NCBI GenBank assembly: GCA_033439265.1
Contig: JAVTVX010000019.1
Location: forward strand, 2,239,501 to 2,303,500
Direction of reading: 5' to 3'
DNA from: Dillenia suffruticosa
Taxonomy: Eukaryota; Streptophyta; Magnoliopsida; Dilleniales; Dilleniaceae
DNA: 64,000 bases
In this document: positions 1 to 11,519 of the stretch, piece after piece
Layout: every line of letters starts with the position of its first letter
Numbering within the stretch: position 1 is the stretch's first letter
Program-made: the position numbers and the translations under genes
Notes under the pieces: model-generated
Told to the model about the DNA's origin: nothing
Database searches by the model: none
Seen by the model: the letters and a program-made list of their open reading frames with translations, nothing else

Positions 1-593
1 AACAAACACTGGCCATCTATATTGATATTCGGTCTTTGTATTTTACTATTTAACAATAAAAGGAGAAAGATAAATGAGATATCCAATTAAGCAAGATATG
101 AACACAATTGCAAAGATCTGGAAGAATGTTTATTCCTATTCAGGATCTACTCACAAAACCATCTATTCAATATATGTTTATTAATGTAAATGCCAACCAA
201 AAAAACCTCACCTTGCTGTGCATCAGCAATGCCATATCATCTGCTTCAATGCGATTCCATTAGCTAGAATCTCATGGTAGGCCAAAGAGAATGCAGTTTC
301 TGTAACATGAAAGAAACATAAAAATACTTTCAAAAGTCATTATTTGCCTCAACTTAATTTAGATCAACATTCAATGACATGCACATTAATTGAACAAACT
401 ACGAGGTTAAATTTTCCATATTGATGCCTTTTATATCAAACAAGCAGTTATCAACATAACTCATGCCAGAAGTAGCAAATTCACTTGGCTTGAGAGAGGG
501 AGTTACCATGGAGATAATTAGGAATATCCATCATACAGCCTCTTCCCTAACGACAAATTGAAGATCACCAATATTGAGATCATTTCATACGAT
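1..593. other. Intergenic; one weak minus-strand exon candidate
   Basis: No convincing gene is seen. On the minus strand, 301 down to about 212 has exon-like edges: a TTACAG acceptor-like site at its 5' side and an AAG|GTGAGG donor-like site at its 3' side. One frame stays open for about 23 residues (contains LAYHEILANGIALKQM) and then stops. A CT-rich minus-strand stretch at 1200-1350 could be the leader of the same transcript. The peptide is not recognised, so this may equally be a noncoding transcript or chance. Confidence 0.2.
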
Positions 594-684
594 TTTGCTT
601 GAGGCCGAGTGGTTGATGGCTACGATCTTGAAAACCGGTATAGTTCTAAATAAAGAACTATCGACGGTTCGAATCCCTCTCTCA
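594..684 (+). pseudogene. tRNA-Ser(UGA) relic, plastid-like
   Basis: The stretch carries the D arm (GGCCGAGTGGTTGATGGC), the anticodon loop CTTGAAA (anticodon TGA), a long class II variable arm with stem TAGTTCT/AGAACTA, and the T loop TTCGAAT. From memory this closely matches plastid trnS-UGA rather than the native mitochondrial gene. It looks dead: the 5' acceptor strand is absent (TTTGCTT where GGAGAGA is expected), the anticodon stem has two mismatches and the T stem has one. No plastid flanking genes are recognisable, so only the tRNA survives from the transfer. Confidence 0.75.
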
Positions 685-707
685 AATGAATTTTCAAAAA
701 TTCATTT
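684..707. repeat. Perfect hairpin next to the tRNA-Ser relic
   Basis: AAATGAATTTT at 684-694 is the exact reverse complement of 697-707, with a 2-nt loop. It abuts the 3' end of the tRNA relic. No T-run follows it, so I do not call it a terminator. Confidence 0.6.
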
Positions 708-1377
708 GCGCAAGAACAAAGAAGCTGTAGGGTACTTGATTGGACAAACATGATTAATGCAACTATTCTGCTACGCTTCAGAATAAAGAAACTCCAAATA
801 AAGAATAAAATTAAATCAATTTTAACTTCCCTTTGGGTTTTCCCAAAATCTCAAATTAGGGCATTTTGGGTGAGTTGAACTTAAAAATTACATATACTAA
901 TTGGAACTCTGATTGGGGTTTCACAAATGGAATACTTGATATTCATCGAAGGAAATGATCAGTAGTTTGACATGAAAACCCAAAACCATGGAAGTTAGAA
1001 TGCGATCAGAAAACTCAGGCCGTTAGGGTTTCTCCCCCACCCGGGGTTTGATCGGGGTTTCAAATTGTTAATCACAAATCAAACAGTAAAATTTGTAAAA
1101 ATAAAATAAAATAAAAGCTAATCAAGATTGTAGCAGACGAATCAACAACAGTAAAACCCTAACCAGAATTCAAATCATAAAAGAACTATAGGAAATGAAA
1201 CATCAAGAATAAGGGGGGAGAGAGAGTGTGTGTGTTACAGCGCAGAAGCAAAGATGATAGAACTTCCATGCAAGGACTCAATCGACTTCAAGATTTTCTC
1301 CGATCGAATTGACAATGGGGCCGGCGAGAGAGGAGGCAGAGAGAGACTTCTTGAGTTGAGATCGCTTACCGCCCAAA
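708..1377. other. Intergenic, no gene on the plus strand
   Basis: AT-rich sequence with short telobox-like AAACCCTAA words near 1154-1163. The 1200-1350 stretch is CT-rich on the minus strand, like a 5' leader, and contains a 27-codon minus-strand ORF starting near 1270. No protein family is recognised. Confidence 0.4.
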
Positions 1378-1450
1378 GGGGATGTAGCTCAGATGGTAGA
1401 GCGCTCGCTTAGCATGCGAGAGGTACGGGGATCGATACCCCGCATCTCCA
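1378..1450 (+). tRNA. tRNA-Ala (anticodon AGC)
   Basis: A full 73-nt cloverleaf. The acceptor GGGGATG pairs with CATCTCC, with one G-U pair. The D arm contains GCTCAGATGGTAGAGC. The anticodon AGC lies at 1411-1413 in loop TTAGCAT on stem CTCGC/GCGAG. The T arm GGGGATCGATACCCC includes the B box, and the discriminator base is A at 1450. No intron is present and CCA is not encoded, as expected for a eukaryotic nuclear tRNA. It should decode GCU/GCC after A34-to-inosine editing. All stems pair, so it is probably functional. Confidence 0.96.
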
Positions 1451-1463
1451 CTCTATTGCTGGC

Positions 1464-1468
1464 TTTTT
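1464..1468 (+). terminator. Pol III terminator of tRNA-Ala
   Basis: A run of five T residues 14 nt after the tRNA end, with a second T5 run about 10 nt further on. This is the usual Pol III stop arrangement. Confidence 0.7.
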
Positions 1469-3164
1469 GACCTTTTTGTGAAAAGATTCACAATGACTTG
1501 GTCTGGTGTGATCAATACAGAGATAATGACTTGGTGAAATCAGTACAAAAAAAAGGAAAATTTACTATGTATCTTTCATAATCATGAAATTTATGTCATG
1601 AAAAATTAAAGAAAAAAAAAAAAAACAAAAGTTTCAACACATTGCATGTGTTGATCATTTGACATGATGTAATTTCCAAGTTCTTGTTTTCTTAAATAAA
1701 CTAAGTAAAAAAAAAAAATTAATCAGGTTTACCATAAAAATTATTAATTTTATTCTTTTGAAAAAAAATATTTATAAAACTACATTTTTTTTATTAAAAA
1801 CTAATTCCAGTTTTTAATTTTCTTAAATTATTTATATTTAAATAAAGCTATATTAATTATGTATACCGAAAAAGTACTCAGAGTTAGCTTGAGAAACTTG
1901 AGATTAAGAAGACTTCTCAATATTAAAAATTATTTATAAATTAAAAATTTTAGTCTTCTTTATAAAAAAAATAATTTTTTTTTTTTTACAGAATCCACAT
2001 TGCTTTTATTTATACCATTTGAAATTGTTAATATATTGTTTTTCTTATATTGATATTTTGATAAATTTTTATCATAGATGGAGTTTAAATATAATTTTAA
2101 ATACACGTAAAGAGAGATTAAACTAGATAGGGAAAAAAAGGAATTTATCTAAAAATCGATTATAAAATCATTAAAATTTTAGTTGCGAGAGTCAAATTTG
2201 ATAAAAATTATCATTAGAAAGTAGAGAAATCGAAATCCAAAATATTTTAATAAATTTTGTTATAATTTAAATTATATAATTACTTTAAAGTATGTTTAGA
2301 AAATTATTTGTAGCTTTGGGTTATCATTATTTATAAAATTTTGTAATTTTAATATTAAATTGAATAAATTTAAATAGACCGCAAAATTTTTGTTACGGTA
2401 AGGAATGAATTTACAAGCATCATACACGATAGAAAATAATATTAATCGTTACTATATATCATATCATCACCAAAATAATATTTCTATTTAATCCATGCAC
2501 TTGTTAATGATATCCGGATAAATAAAGAAATTAATGAACTTTTAGAAGGTCATATGTCTTAAATCAAATGCATTTTTTGGTTCTCTCTTTAATTATAGAA
2601 GATTTTAGATAATGTTTGAAGAGCCCATTTTAGTGAAACCTAGATAGAAAAAGAGATGGATATGGACACATTGTTGCCTGTTGCCACTTAAGGCAATCTA
2701 ATGCTGGTTAAGTAATTAATCACTATTTTACATTTAACAGTAAACATATAAGTGTTTTATTGGATTACAGGATTGGATGAGGGGATTGTGACCAGTAGAT
2801 TATCTCATCTGAAATTAAGTATTTTATTTATTTATTTGATAAATATGTAATATTCGGTAACCATATTGGTCATTCTAAATTTAGTTTTAGGTGGATTGGA
2901 CCCTTTAGGGGTAAATCTCTCTTGCATTTATTTTTTTCACACATAAAACTTGAATATGATATTTTATTAAGGAGAAACGAAGGATCAATTAAGTGTTTTA
3001 ATGTTAATTAAGTAAATATTTCTAAATAATTTCTTATTTATCATTTTGGGGTAAGACCATTTTTCCTCTCCTTTGGATTGCAACATGGTTTTTTAAAAGC
3101 CTTTGAGATGGCAAAGAAAATTATTATGTTCACTTCTACTCGGGAAAAACTACTTAGTAATCAA
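1469..3164. other. AT-rich intergenic DNA
   Basis: Long AT-rich stretch with poly-A and poly-T runs. No open frame with recognisable protein content, RNA gene or transposon terminus was seen. Confidence 0.5.
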
Positions 3165-3300
3165 TTTTTTTTATCATCGTTATCTGAAAATTATATTTTA
3201 ATTAATTTGATTTGAATATTTATGAGATCGTATTTAAGAAACAACTCTCTTAATTTAATATTTTTTATTTTTAAGTTTCAAATATAAAACTTGATAAAAA
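3165..3300 (+). repeat. Dispersed AT-rich repeat, copy 1 (plus)
   Basis: Shares an ordered set of words (TATCTGAAA, TTAATTTGATTTGAATAT, ACTCTCTTAA, TTTTTAAGTTT) with 12840-12945 on the plus strand and with 13710-13800, 14740-14890 and 34490-34610 on the minus strand. No coding capacity or clear termini; possibly an old MITE or solo-LTR remnant. Confidence 0.5.
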
Positions 3301-3728
3301 AATCTAATATGTCATCCCACTTAAACCGGCCATTAATTACTCATAAGCAATTAATAAGAAAGAGTGACTTTGAATTAAGAATTTTTTATGAATACGTTGA
3401 GTTATGACTATAGGCTCTGCAACATGAATTTTTTTTTGATAAATTATATTTTTTCCTCCTGTAATTTGATCGAAAACCACGTACTATTTTTATAGTGAAA
3501 AATATCCATTTATATTCTTGTGATTTTAAAAATTGTGACAAATGGACGGAACCGTGAAAAAAAACGAAAAGGTCACGGGAACACATAAAATATCAATTAT
3601 ACCCTCGCTCTCTCTTCTCTTCCACTGCCGAATGAAAGAAACAAAACAAAAAACAAAAAACAAAAAACAAAAACTACGAAAAAAAAATACACCACAAAAA
3701 AAAAAGAAATCCAACTTTTTCTCTATCT
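3301..3728. other. Flank of the MULE; CT-rich leader-like DNA
   Basis: No protein is recognised. 3600-3738 becomes pyrimidine-rich (CTCTCTCTTCTCTTCC, then CTATCTCTCTGTCTCC), like a plant 5' leader, and continues in kind on the far side of the MULE at 11918. Confidence 0.4.
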
Positions 3729-3738
3729 CTCTGTCTCC
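3729..3738 (+). repeat. MULE target-site duplication, left
   Basis: CTCTGTCTCC, repeated exactly at 11908-11917 immediately outside the other terminus. Ten bp falls within the usual 8-11 bp for Mutator-like elements. Both flanks are CT-rich, so part of the match could be chance. Confidence 0.75.
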
Positions 3739-3905
3739 GAGAAATGTACCAAAATAACTTTTTAAAAAAAAAAATTTAAAAAAAACCTAAGGGGGAAAAA
3801 ATTTCCCCAAATGACCCATATTTGTCGCGGGTTGAACCCGCGACCGTATTTGTCGCGGGTTGAACCCGCGACAAAGCCACATGTTGCATCCCGGGAGGGT
3901 TTCGA
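3739..3905 (+). repeat. MULE left terminal inverted repeat
   Basis: Pairs with the complement of 11660-11907. Shared blocks in order are the GAGnAATnTACnAAAATnAC terminus, AACCTnAGGGGGAAAAAATT, CCCCAAAT, the 21-nt GC palindromes, and GACAAAGCCAC followed by a G-rich GGGTTTC block. The left arm is shorter because it has two palindrome units where the right arm has five. Confidence 0.8.
3824..3872. repeat. Two 28-bp palindromic subterminal repeats (left)
   Basis: Identical 21-nt units at 3824-3844 and 3852-3872, each an inverted repeat GTCGCGGGTT-GAACCCGCGAC, spaced with a 28-nt period. The same unit recurs five times near the right end. Possible roles are transposase binding or a methylation target; this is inference. 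Confidence 0.85.
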
Positions 3906-5776
3906 GCGTGTCAGGCTTTCCGCGTTTTCCCAACGTGGAAAGCCTGGCCTTCCAGTCAGGCCGCGATACGTGGCATCCGCATTCTTCACTCGGCTTCACT
4001 TCTTCTCCCATTTTTCATTCGAAGTCTCCGCTTTCCTCTCCTCCTCTCCTCCTCTCCTCTCCTCTCCTCTCCTCTCCTCTCATCTTCTCTCACGCCTCTC
4101 CTCTTCTGCAAACGAAGAACCCTAACAGAAGGGTCCCGAATTTTTCTAGATCTATCAATTTAGAGGAAAAAAAAGCTGCTGAAATTGCTGAAATTATTGG
4201 AGCATTCAAGATTAGACAATATTTTGTCCAAAAATTTCAAAGGTATAAAATTTTTCCTATCTCAATTTAAATTATTTTAGATGCATAATTTTATAATACT
4301 GTGTATTTGTAAATACAATTGATATTTTAAACTCAGTAGATTTGTATGACATTTACTGTTAATTTTTAATTAATGACATTTTTAATTAGGTTTTAGTGAG
4401 ATTAATTAATTTAATAAATATTAAATATGTAGTTAATATAAATTAATATGAAATAGTAATAGTTATATTAAACTAATAACTATTATAAAAATTATAGTTG
4501 AAATTATTTTAAATGACTATAATTATATTAAATGATTTTTGATTAAAATAAAAAATTTTAATATAAATGACTATAATAATACTTATAAAATAATACTTAT
4601 AAATATTAATGTTGATGTTTAAAAAATTTACGTTAAAATATTTTAAATTGAACGATTATATTTAAAATTAAAATGTATTAACGTGTAAATGGTACAATAT
4701 ATTAATATTTTTAGTTTAATATAAAAGTATTAGTAAAAATTAAAAATATGTATCAATTTTTTTTAATAATTTAAATTTTTATTTCAAAATTATTTAATAA
4801 ATGATTTTAGTTAATATTTAGTAATTTAAATCAAAATATTAAAATTATTAAAATTAGTATTTGTATGAAATTGAAAATTTATTTTTATCATTCCATTATT
4901 AAAATTAGTATTATAAATATAAAGTGAGTTTAGGGTTTTAGATTAAATTTAAATATAATGAAGATTAAAATTTTGTTAGTAGTAAGTTAATATAATAATT
5001 TAGTAGTAATTATATTTTTATTGGTATTTTTAAATAAAAATAGTAATAGTTATATTAAACTAATAATTATTATAAAATTTGTAGTTTAAATTATTTGAAA
5101 TGACTATATTAATATTAAAATATTATACAATAAATTTAAAAATTTTAATATAAATGCCTATAATAATACTTAGAAAATATTATAAAATATATATTTACAA
5201 GTTAAAAATTACAATGAGGTAAATTAAATATTTGAAAATACTTTTAAATATTTTAAAAAATTATAAATTAATACTTTCAAAATACTTTCAAAATATTATA
5301 AAATATTATAAATTTTAAAATTTAAAATAAATGACTATATTTAAATATTTTTAAGTGATCATATTGTAATTAATGACTATATTAATCTATATAAAATTTG
5401 TAATTTAAATTATTTGTAATGACTTTACTTATATTAAAATATTATAAAATAAAATAAAAAGTTTTAATATAAATGATTATATTAATACATATAAAATATT
5501 ATAAAATAAATATTTATAAATTATGAATTAAATTTAGAAATTAAATATTTGAAAATACTTTTTAAATATTTTAAAAGATTATAAATTAATACTTTAAAAA
5601 TAGTATTAAATTTTATAAAATTTAAATTTTAAAATAAATGAATATATTTATTGTTTTAATAAATATAGTATTTATTGTTTTATTAATTGATTTAATTTTA
5701 AATTGTTGAATTTTTTGTATGTTTGTTTAATATTGATAAAATGTATAATTTATTTTTTTTTTATATTTATAGAATA
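3906..5776 (+). other. MULE 5' region: CT-rich leader and probable long intron
   Basis: 4015-4095 is a CCTCT-type pyrimidine tract, then a leader-like stretch ends with CAAAG|GTATAAA near 4242. About 1.5 kb of very AT-rich DNA follows, ending with TTTATAG just before the ATG at 5777. This looks like a 5'-UTR intron of the transposase gene. 3936-3950 holds a degenerate copy of the CCGCG-type hairpin found at the right end. No protein-coding signature is seen. Confidence 0.45.
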
Positions 5777-8344
5777 ATGGCGGATATAGTAAGTCTGTTA
5801 TGTTATAGCAATGGTGAAATTGTGACGGGAGACGATGGAGTCCGTTATGACTGTGGTCCAACAAAGTTGATTAGGGTACGGAGAAATTGTAATTTTACTG
5901 AGTTGCTGAAAGTAGTATGCAAGGGTGTTCGAATAAATCTGTTGAGACAACATGTAGAGATTTTTCATCGGTTTCCCGTGTCGTATATGGGAGCTGGTAA
6001 TGTAAAGGTTTGAATTGGTTCCGATAAGTGATGAGGACGATATTTTGAATTTGATGGAATTTGCGATAACTAGGGGAGTGGGTGGGACTATTGAGTTGTA
6101 CATAAAATCATATGATGGTAGAGATTCTATAGTACAAGATTGTGATTATATGGAAGATTATCCGCATATCGAATCTCGAGTGGATGTTGCTTTTGCAGAC
6201 GTAGATAATGATGTTGATGAGGAGGAAATGGCGGAAGAAGAGGCAGAAGAATATAATGAAGATGAAGAGGGAGATGATGAAATTGGCGATGGGAGTGGTG
6301 GCGGTGGTGCAAACCAGTTAATGGTCGGGCCTTCGTCAGTGTCTATAAACATTGGTGGTGGTAGGAGATATGGGGGCGGTGGAGTAGAGGAATCCATATC
6401 ATTCATGACGATCGCACCGGGTGGTGATGGTTATGTGAGATTTGAGGAAGAACACAGATTGACATCTGATAGCTGGAGTTTCAGCGACGAATTGAAAATG
6501 GGTATGAGATTTGAGTCGAAAGAGCAGCTTATTCATGCTGTTAAAATGCATCATGTTGAACACCACTATCAATTTCGGGTTGGTAAATCAACCCCTGAAC
6601 TTTGGACAGCAATTTGTATGCAAAGGGAAGAAGGTTGTACATGGAGGTTGCGTGCTTGTAAAACACGGTTACTTGGTGCATTTGTGATTACAAAGGTCGA
6701 GGGACCCCACACATGTGTGAATGCTGGGTTGACGCAGGATCATAGGCAGTTGGATTCAAATTTGATGGCTAGGCATTTGCTTAATTATGTGAGGGAAGAT
6801 CCCAGCGTGAAAGTTTCTTTTCTTCGAACTGTTATGACCGAGAGAACGACATATGCAGTTTCTCGTAGAAGGGTTTGGGCAGCAAAGAGAAAAGCTATAG
6901 AGATGGTTTACGGGGATTGGGATGAATCTTACAAACAACTACCTCAGTTGTTAAATGCAATAGTGGAAAAAAATCCAGGGACACAGGTAAATTGGAAGTT
7001 GGGTCCACCTAATGCCAGAGGGGAACAGGTTTTTGAGGCTTTATTTTGGGCATTCGGTCCGAGTATCTTGGCTTTTAGGAGTTGTAGACCATTGATAAGT
7101 ATAGATGGGACTCACCTTTATGGGAAATATAATCACAAATTGTTGATTGCATGCAGCATGGATGGAGCGAATCATATTGTCCCGTTGGCATTCGGATTGG
7201 TAGATGGAGAGTCACTCGCATCTTGGTCATGGTTTTTGCGATGTGTGCGAGAGTCAGTTGTTCGAGATAGGGAAGGTCCCATTTGTTTAATTTCAGATCG
7301 ACATGAAGGGATAAGGGCAACAGTTGTATGTCCAGAGTTCGGATGGTCACCTCCCAATGCTGTGTGGCGATTTTGTATTCGTCATGTCGCTAGTAACTTC
7401 AACACGCACCACAAAAGTCAAGCTTGTAAAAGAGTCGCTACGATTACCGCGTTGCAACCACTGCGGAGGAAATTTGATTTATATATGGCGAAGATGAAGG
7501 AGATTAAAGAAGACGCTCCTGATTATTTTGCAACTATTTCTCTGGAACAATGGACTCTTTCTCATGATGGTGGTGTTCGTTTTGGATATATGACCACAAA
7601 TATTAGTGAAAGTTTTAATGCCGTGTTAAAGGGGGCAAGAAATCTGCCGGTTTCTTCTTTGGTACTTAAAACTTTTTATAATTCCGTTAACTATTTTCAG
7701 ACTCGTTTGGGAGAGGCGAATGCGGGAATTGGAAGAGGAGAGCGGTACACTAAATATACGTTCGCCATGTTAGGCAGATGGATGAATACGGCTAACCTTC
7801 ATACCATCGTTTCTTTCAGTAGGGAGCATGGGATATTCGAGGTCGAAACTGGGAATAGACAGACACGGTATGGGTACAAGGGAGGCAATAAACACATTGT
7901 CAATGTACGGGAAAAGCATTGCACATGCGGGAAATGGCAAACTTATAAAATTCATTGCTCTCATGCAATTGCTGCATTAACACGGACGATAATTGATGTG
8001 CATATGATCGTCGAAAAATGGTATACATGGGAATATCAACTTAAGGTTTATGAGCGTAATTTTTTCCCCATTGGAGACCACTCGGCATGGCCCATTGATT
8101 CCTACCCTACAATAATTCCCGATATATCCCTGAGACGTCAGAAAGGAAGACCTAAATCATCTCGATATCACAATGAGATGGATCTTCGAGGATCTTCGAG
8201 GATCTTCGAGAATCTTCGACACGGACATCATGCGGTAGTTGTAGTGCTGAGGGTCATAATAGGAGGAGATGTCCGAGAAAAATGAGGTGCGGACTTTGTG
8301 GTCGAGAGGGTCACGATCGAAGACATTGTCCAACAACAAATTAA
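5777..8344 (+). pseudogene. mudrA-type MULE transposase, two frameshifts
   Basis: The N-terminal segment (ATG 5777, about 79 codons) has the character of the PB1-like leader of plant MULE proteins. It hits TGA at 6011-6013; the frame from 6015 continues the family pattern, consistent with a one-base indel near 6006-6011. The main 756-residue ORF (6015-8285) has an acidic stretch (residues ~65-95), an N-terminal MuDR-type DNA-binding region (~155-235), and a DDE/RNase H-like core: D~364 in ISIDGTHLYG, D~428 in CLISDRHEG and E~532 in TTNISESFN. A SWIM zinc finger CTCGKWQTYKIHCSHA lies at ~636-651. Two CCHC zinc knuckles (CGSCSAEGHNRRRC and CGLCGREGHDRRHC) lie in another frame at 8231-8344, cut off by a 10-bp tandem repeat. 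It would catalyse cut-and-paste transposition; this copy is probably inactive. Confidence 0.9.
8171..8210 (+). repeat. 10-bp tandem repeat causing a frame change
   Basis: Four units of GATCTTCGAG, the last with two changes, inside the transposase 3' coding end. Ten is not a multiple of three, so gain of two units or loss of one accounts for the zinc knuckles being out of frame. Confidence 0.85.
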
Positions 8345-8573
8345 TGAGATTTTCTTGTATTTGTATGATTTTCTAATTATTGTACTTCTTAATGTATACT
8401 ATATTTTGAAAATTTAAACATGTTGCTGTATTTTTTTTATTATGCAATATATAACATATTTTTCTGAATATCAGATTTTCTTTTTGTGCATTGAATAATG
8501 TGGTTATATATTATTAATTTTATTTGTACATTTATATATTTATGCTAATTATTATACTTTTTTAAAATTTCAG
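8345..8573. other. AT-rich spacer between the two MULE genes
   Basis: Non-coding and T-rich. Likely holds the transposase 3' end and the PMD promoter or leader; AATTTCAG lies directly before the PMD ATG at 8574, so a leader intron acceptor is possible. Confidence 0.4.
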
Positions 8574-10505
8574 ATGGATCTCGGACCTACTGATCCGAGT
8601 CTTCTACGCTTGCAGCAAGGACACCGCTCTACTAGAGTTTGGGAGGGAGATGATACTGATTGGCTTGTCTGCCGTAGACGTGAGGCAGTATTACGACGTT
8701 TTGGGCATGACCATATTGACGATAAAGTAGTTCCTCTCCTACAGGCGTCGAGCTTTTTGGGGGTCGCTCGACTTCGTTTTATACAGTTGGATTGGCATCT
8801 CATCACGACTCTAGTGGAGAGATGGAGGCAGAAGACACACACATTTCATATGCGCCACGGTGAGCTTACAGTTACGTTACAAGATGTAGAAGTTATTTTA
8901 GGTTTACCTTTAGATGGGATACCCGTTATCGCTAGGACAACGGGTTTCTCGTGGATTGGGCTGTGTCAGAGATTATTAGGTGTTATCCCTCCTCGCTCGA
9001 CTTTTAAGGGTCATTCATTGAGTATGCCATGGTTGTCAGATTTTATAGGTCACTTGCCCCACAATGCAGAATATGATCATATTTTGCGATGGACACGGGG
9101 GTATATATTACTATTGATAGGGGGTGTTTTATTTTCTGATAAGAGTGGTTATTATGTACATTTACAGTATTTATTAGTATTAGAGAATTAAGATTACTCT
9201 AGTCGTCGTAGTTGGGGTTCTGCGTGCTTAGCTTACTTGTACAGACAGCTTTGTATAGCATCGCACGCAGATTCGCATGAGATTTGTGGGGCTCTGATTC
9301 TTTTACAGATTTGGGCATGGGAGAGATTTTCATGTATTGCTCCTATTAAGCAATCTATATATGTCGAGGGGGATGGCCCATTGGCTTTGCGGTGGAGGAC
9401 GGAATTTGATGTCACTTCCCTTTCTACACACGTCGTGACAGTGTATAGGGAGGCATTAGATAGATTGACGAACGATGATATCGTGTGGCAGCCTTACACT
9501 GAGGACGTGTTATCTTCCCTCCCCGATTATTGTCATGAGGGTAAGGATATTTGGCTGGCTCGGGTACCGCTTATCTGTTTCTCTATTGTAGAGTGGTACT
9601 TTCCAGATCGAGTGATCCGTCAGTATGGAGGAATTCAGGTCATTCCGGATCACTGCGATACTGAAGATCGATTACACGATATTAGCTTGCGTGGTTCACA
9701 GGAGATAGATTGGTCAGTCGAGTATGCCCGTTACATCGAGATTTGGAATCACCGATGGGATTATGTAGTCCCTATTGACACGTCAGTTGGACCCACTGTC
9801 CATAATTCTTACACCACATGGTACCGCACCATCTCTCGTATATTTATTAGTCGGCATGACACTTGTTTGGGATATGTGGTAAGTGTGTAATTTAAATTTT
9901 TTTTATTTTTTTTTTAATTTCATTTTTTATTTTTTAACTAACGTGTATCGAGATCTTTATAGCGTGATTCACTACATCAGATGCGAGAAGACTCTGAGGA
10001 TGTTCATATCCGTGGAATAGCGGATACAGCCATATCAGCTTTGAATGATGACATGACATATCTCCTGAGACCTAGACATCCTAGAGGTCGTGCTGAGAGA
10101 GGTGACGAGGAGCATCGACCTCGACGGAGCCGAGCGCGACAACGTCCGAGGGCATCTACTCATGATGCGTCACCATTTCCATCTCAGCATCCAGAGGACG
10201 TTGTAGGACCTTCGAATACATTTGAGGACTCCTCTTCTTTTTATACACCAGTGTTTGAGTTTCCTCATTTTTCTACTCCTGACGCCCCACAGAGGGGCAT
10301 TCGTATAGTTGAGGGACAGACACAGTTTCAGAGAAATGATGCACACACGATGTACCATGTTTCTCCTCCTCGTTTTAGTGACGTAGGACCCTCACAGATC
10401 ACACAATTACATGATATGGGTTTATCGTCCCAAGTCGACACTACATATATCAGGACAGATTTAGATGTTATACGTTATGATACAAGAAGGCGACGACAAC
10501 GTTAG
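8574..10505 (+). pseudogene. Plant mobile domain (PMD, MAIN-like) gene in a MULE, with internal stop
   Basis: Exon 1 (8574-9878) is one frame of 435 codons interrupted by TAA at 9189-9191; frame and similarity continue past the stop. A GTAAGT donor and a CTTTATAG acceptor join it in phase 0 to exon 2 (9963-10505). Without the stop it would be about 615 residues. The N-terminal part matches the plant mobile domain (aminotransferase-like PMD family; homologues are often labelled 'serine/threonine-protein phosphatase 7 long form'), with LTVTLQDVEVILGLPLDG at ~100-117 as the hallmark. Exon 2 encodes an Arg-rich, low-complexity tail. Cellular PMD proteins MAIN and MAIL1 act in silencing and genome stability; TE-borne PMD genes are known. 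Its role in transposition is unproven. Confidence 0.85.
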
Positions 10506-11519
10506 TTATATATTATGTACTTTATATCCTATATTATATTAATAATAATTCGATTCATTTATATATGTTCATTTCTCGGATTTTATTTGTTTCGTTTCTC
10601 CTTTTTGTTTTATTTATAAGAAATTAGTTTTTTTTTTCAAATTGTTATTTTACTTTAACTGTTTAGATAATACACATATATCGATAATATCGTGCGTCCG
10701 GCCCATTACACCGCTGGTTAACCGTTGACTCGCGGACGGGTCTGGTGGATATACATTTAATTATTTTAATTTATCAAACCACCATTACGAGTGTTATAAG
10801 GGATAACATGCAAAAATATATATATATAGATATATGACAAAATAATAAATTATTATTAGTTCACTTCTCTAAAAATTCTAATATTTATTTTTGTTTGTAA
10901 TTTTAATTATTTTATATATTTATTTATAATTTAAATAATTTTAATATAACTAATGGTTAGCAGTTTATGTTACAATTATTTTGAAAATTAAAATCAATTC
11001 GTTATATATTCATTCTCTATTTTAAAACTCCATTGATATTGATTATTTATGCAATATGATATTATTTTTATATTAAATTAATCAAAAATGAAAAATAATA
11101 TATTAAAATATAATGAATCTTAACATATAATTTTTAGATACTAATACTAGTATTTTGTAATGTTACAATTTTTTTCAATTATGAGAATTTTTTGTCACTA
11201 TTTTTTAATTTTTAAAAATTCTTAGAATTATTTTTTAATTTTGTAATTTTTCATAAAATTATAAAGACAAACTAACCTGATTTATTTTAATTATTATAAT
11301 ACATAATTTTGGATCATCTAAATTAGATATAATTACAAAAATTGAAATTAAATATAATTACAAAAATCGAATTAAAATAATTAGGGGGTAAAACAATTGG
11401 GAGATTAAAACAATTTAGAGGGGGGAATGGCGTGCGTTTTTTGGAGGGAATGGCGTCCGTTTTTGGGAGGGAATGGGGTTGGGTTAATGGCGTGCGTTTT
11501 TGGGGGGGAGGAGGCATTT
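10506..11519. other. MULE 3' AT-rich region
   Basis: Non-coding, AT-rich DNA between the PMD gene and the GC-rich right-end array, with one short GC-rich island at 10690-10740 (CGTGCGTCCGGCCC; GACTCGCGGACGGGTC). From about 11380 it becomes G-rich on the plus strand (GGGGGGAATGGCGTGCG repeats). The reading frames that stay open here and in the array are by-products of repeats. Confidence 0.5.

Noticed and set aside
3811-4270. ORFs of 104 and 136 codons at the MULE left end
   Set aside because: They run through the terminal repeat and a CT tract; composition is SSPPLLSS-type low complexity.
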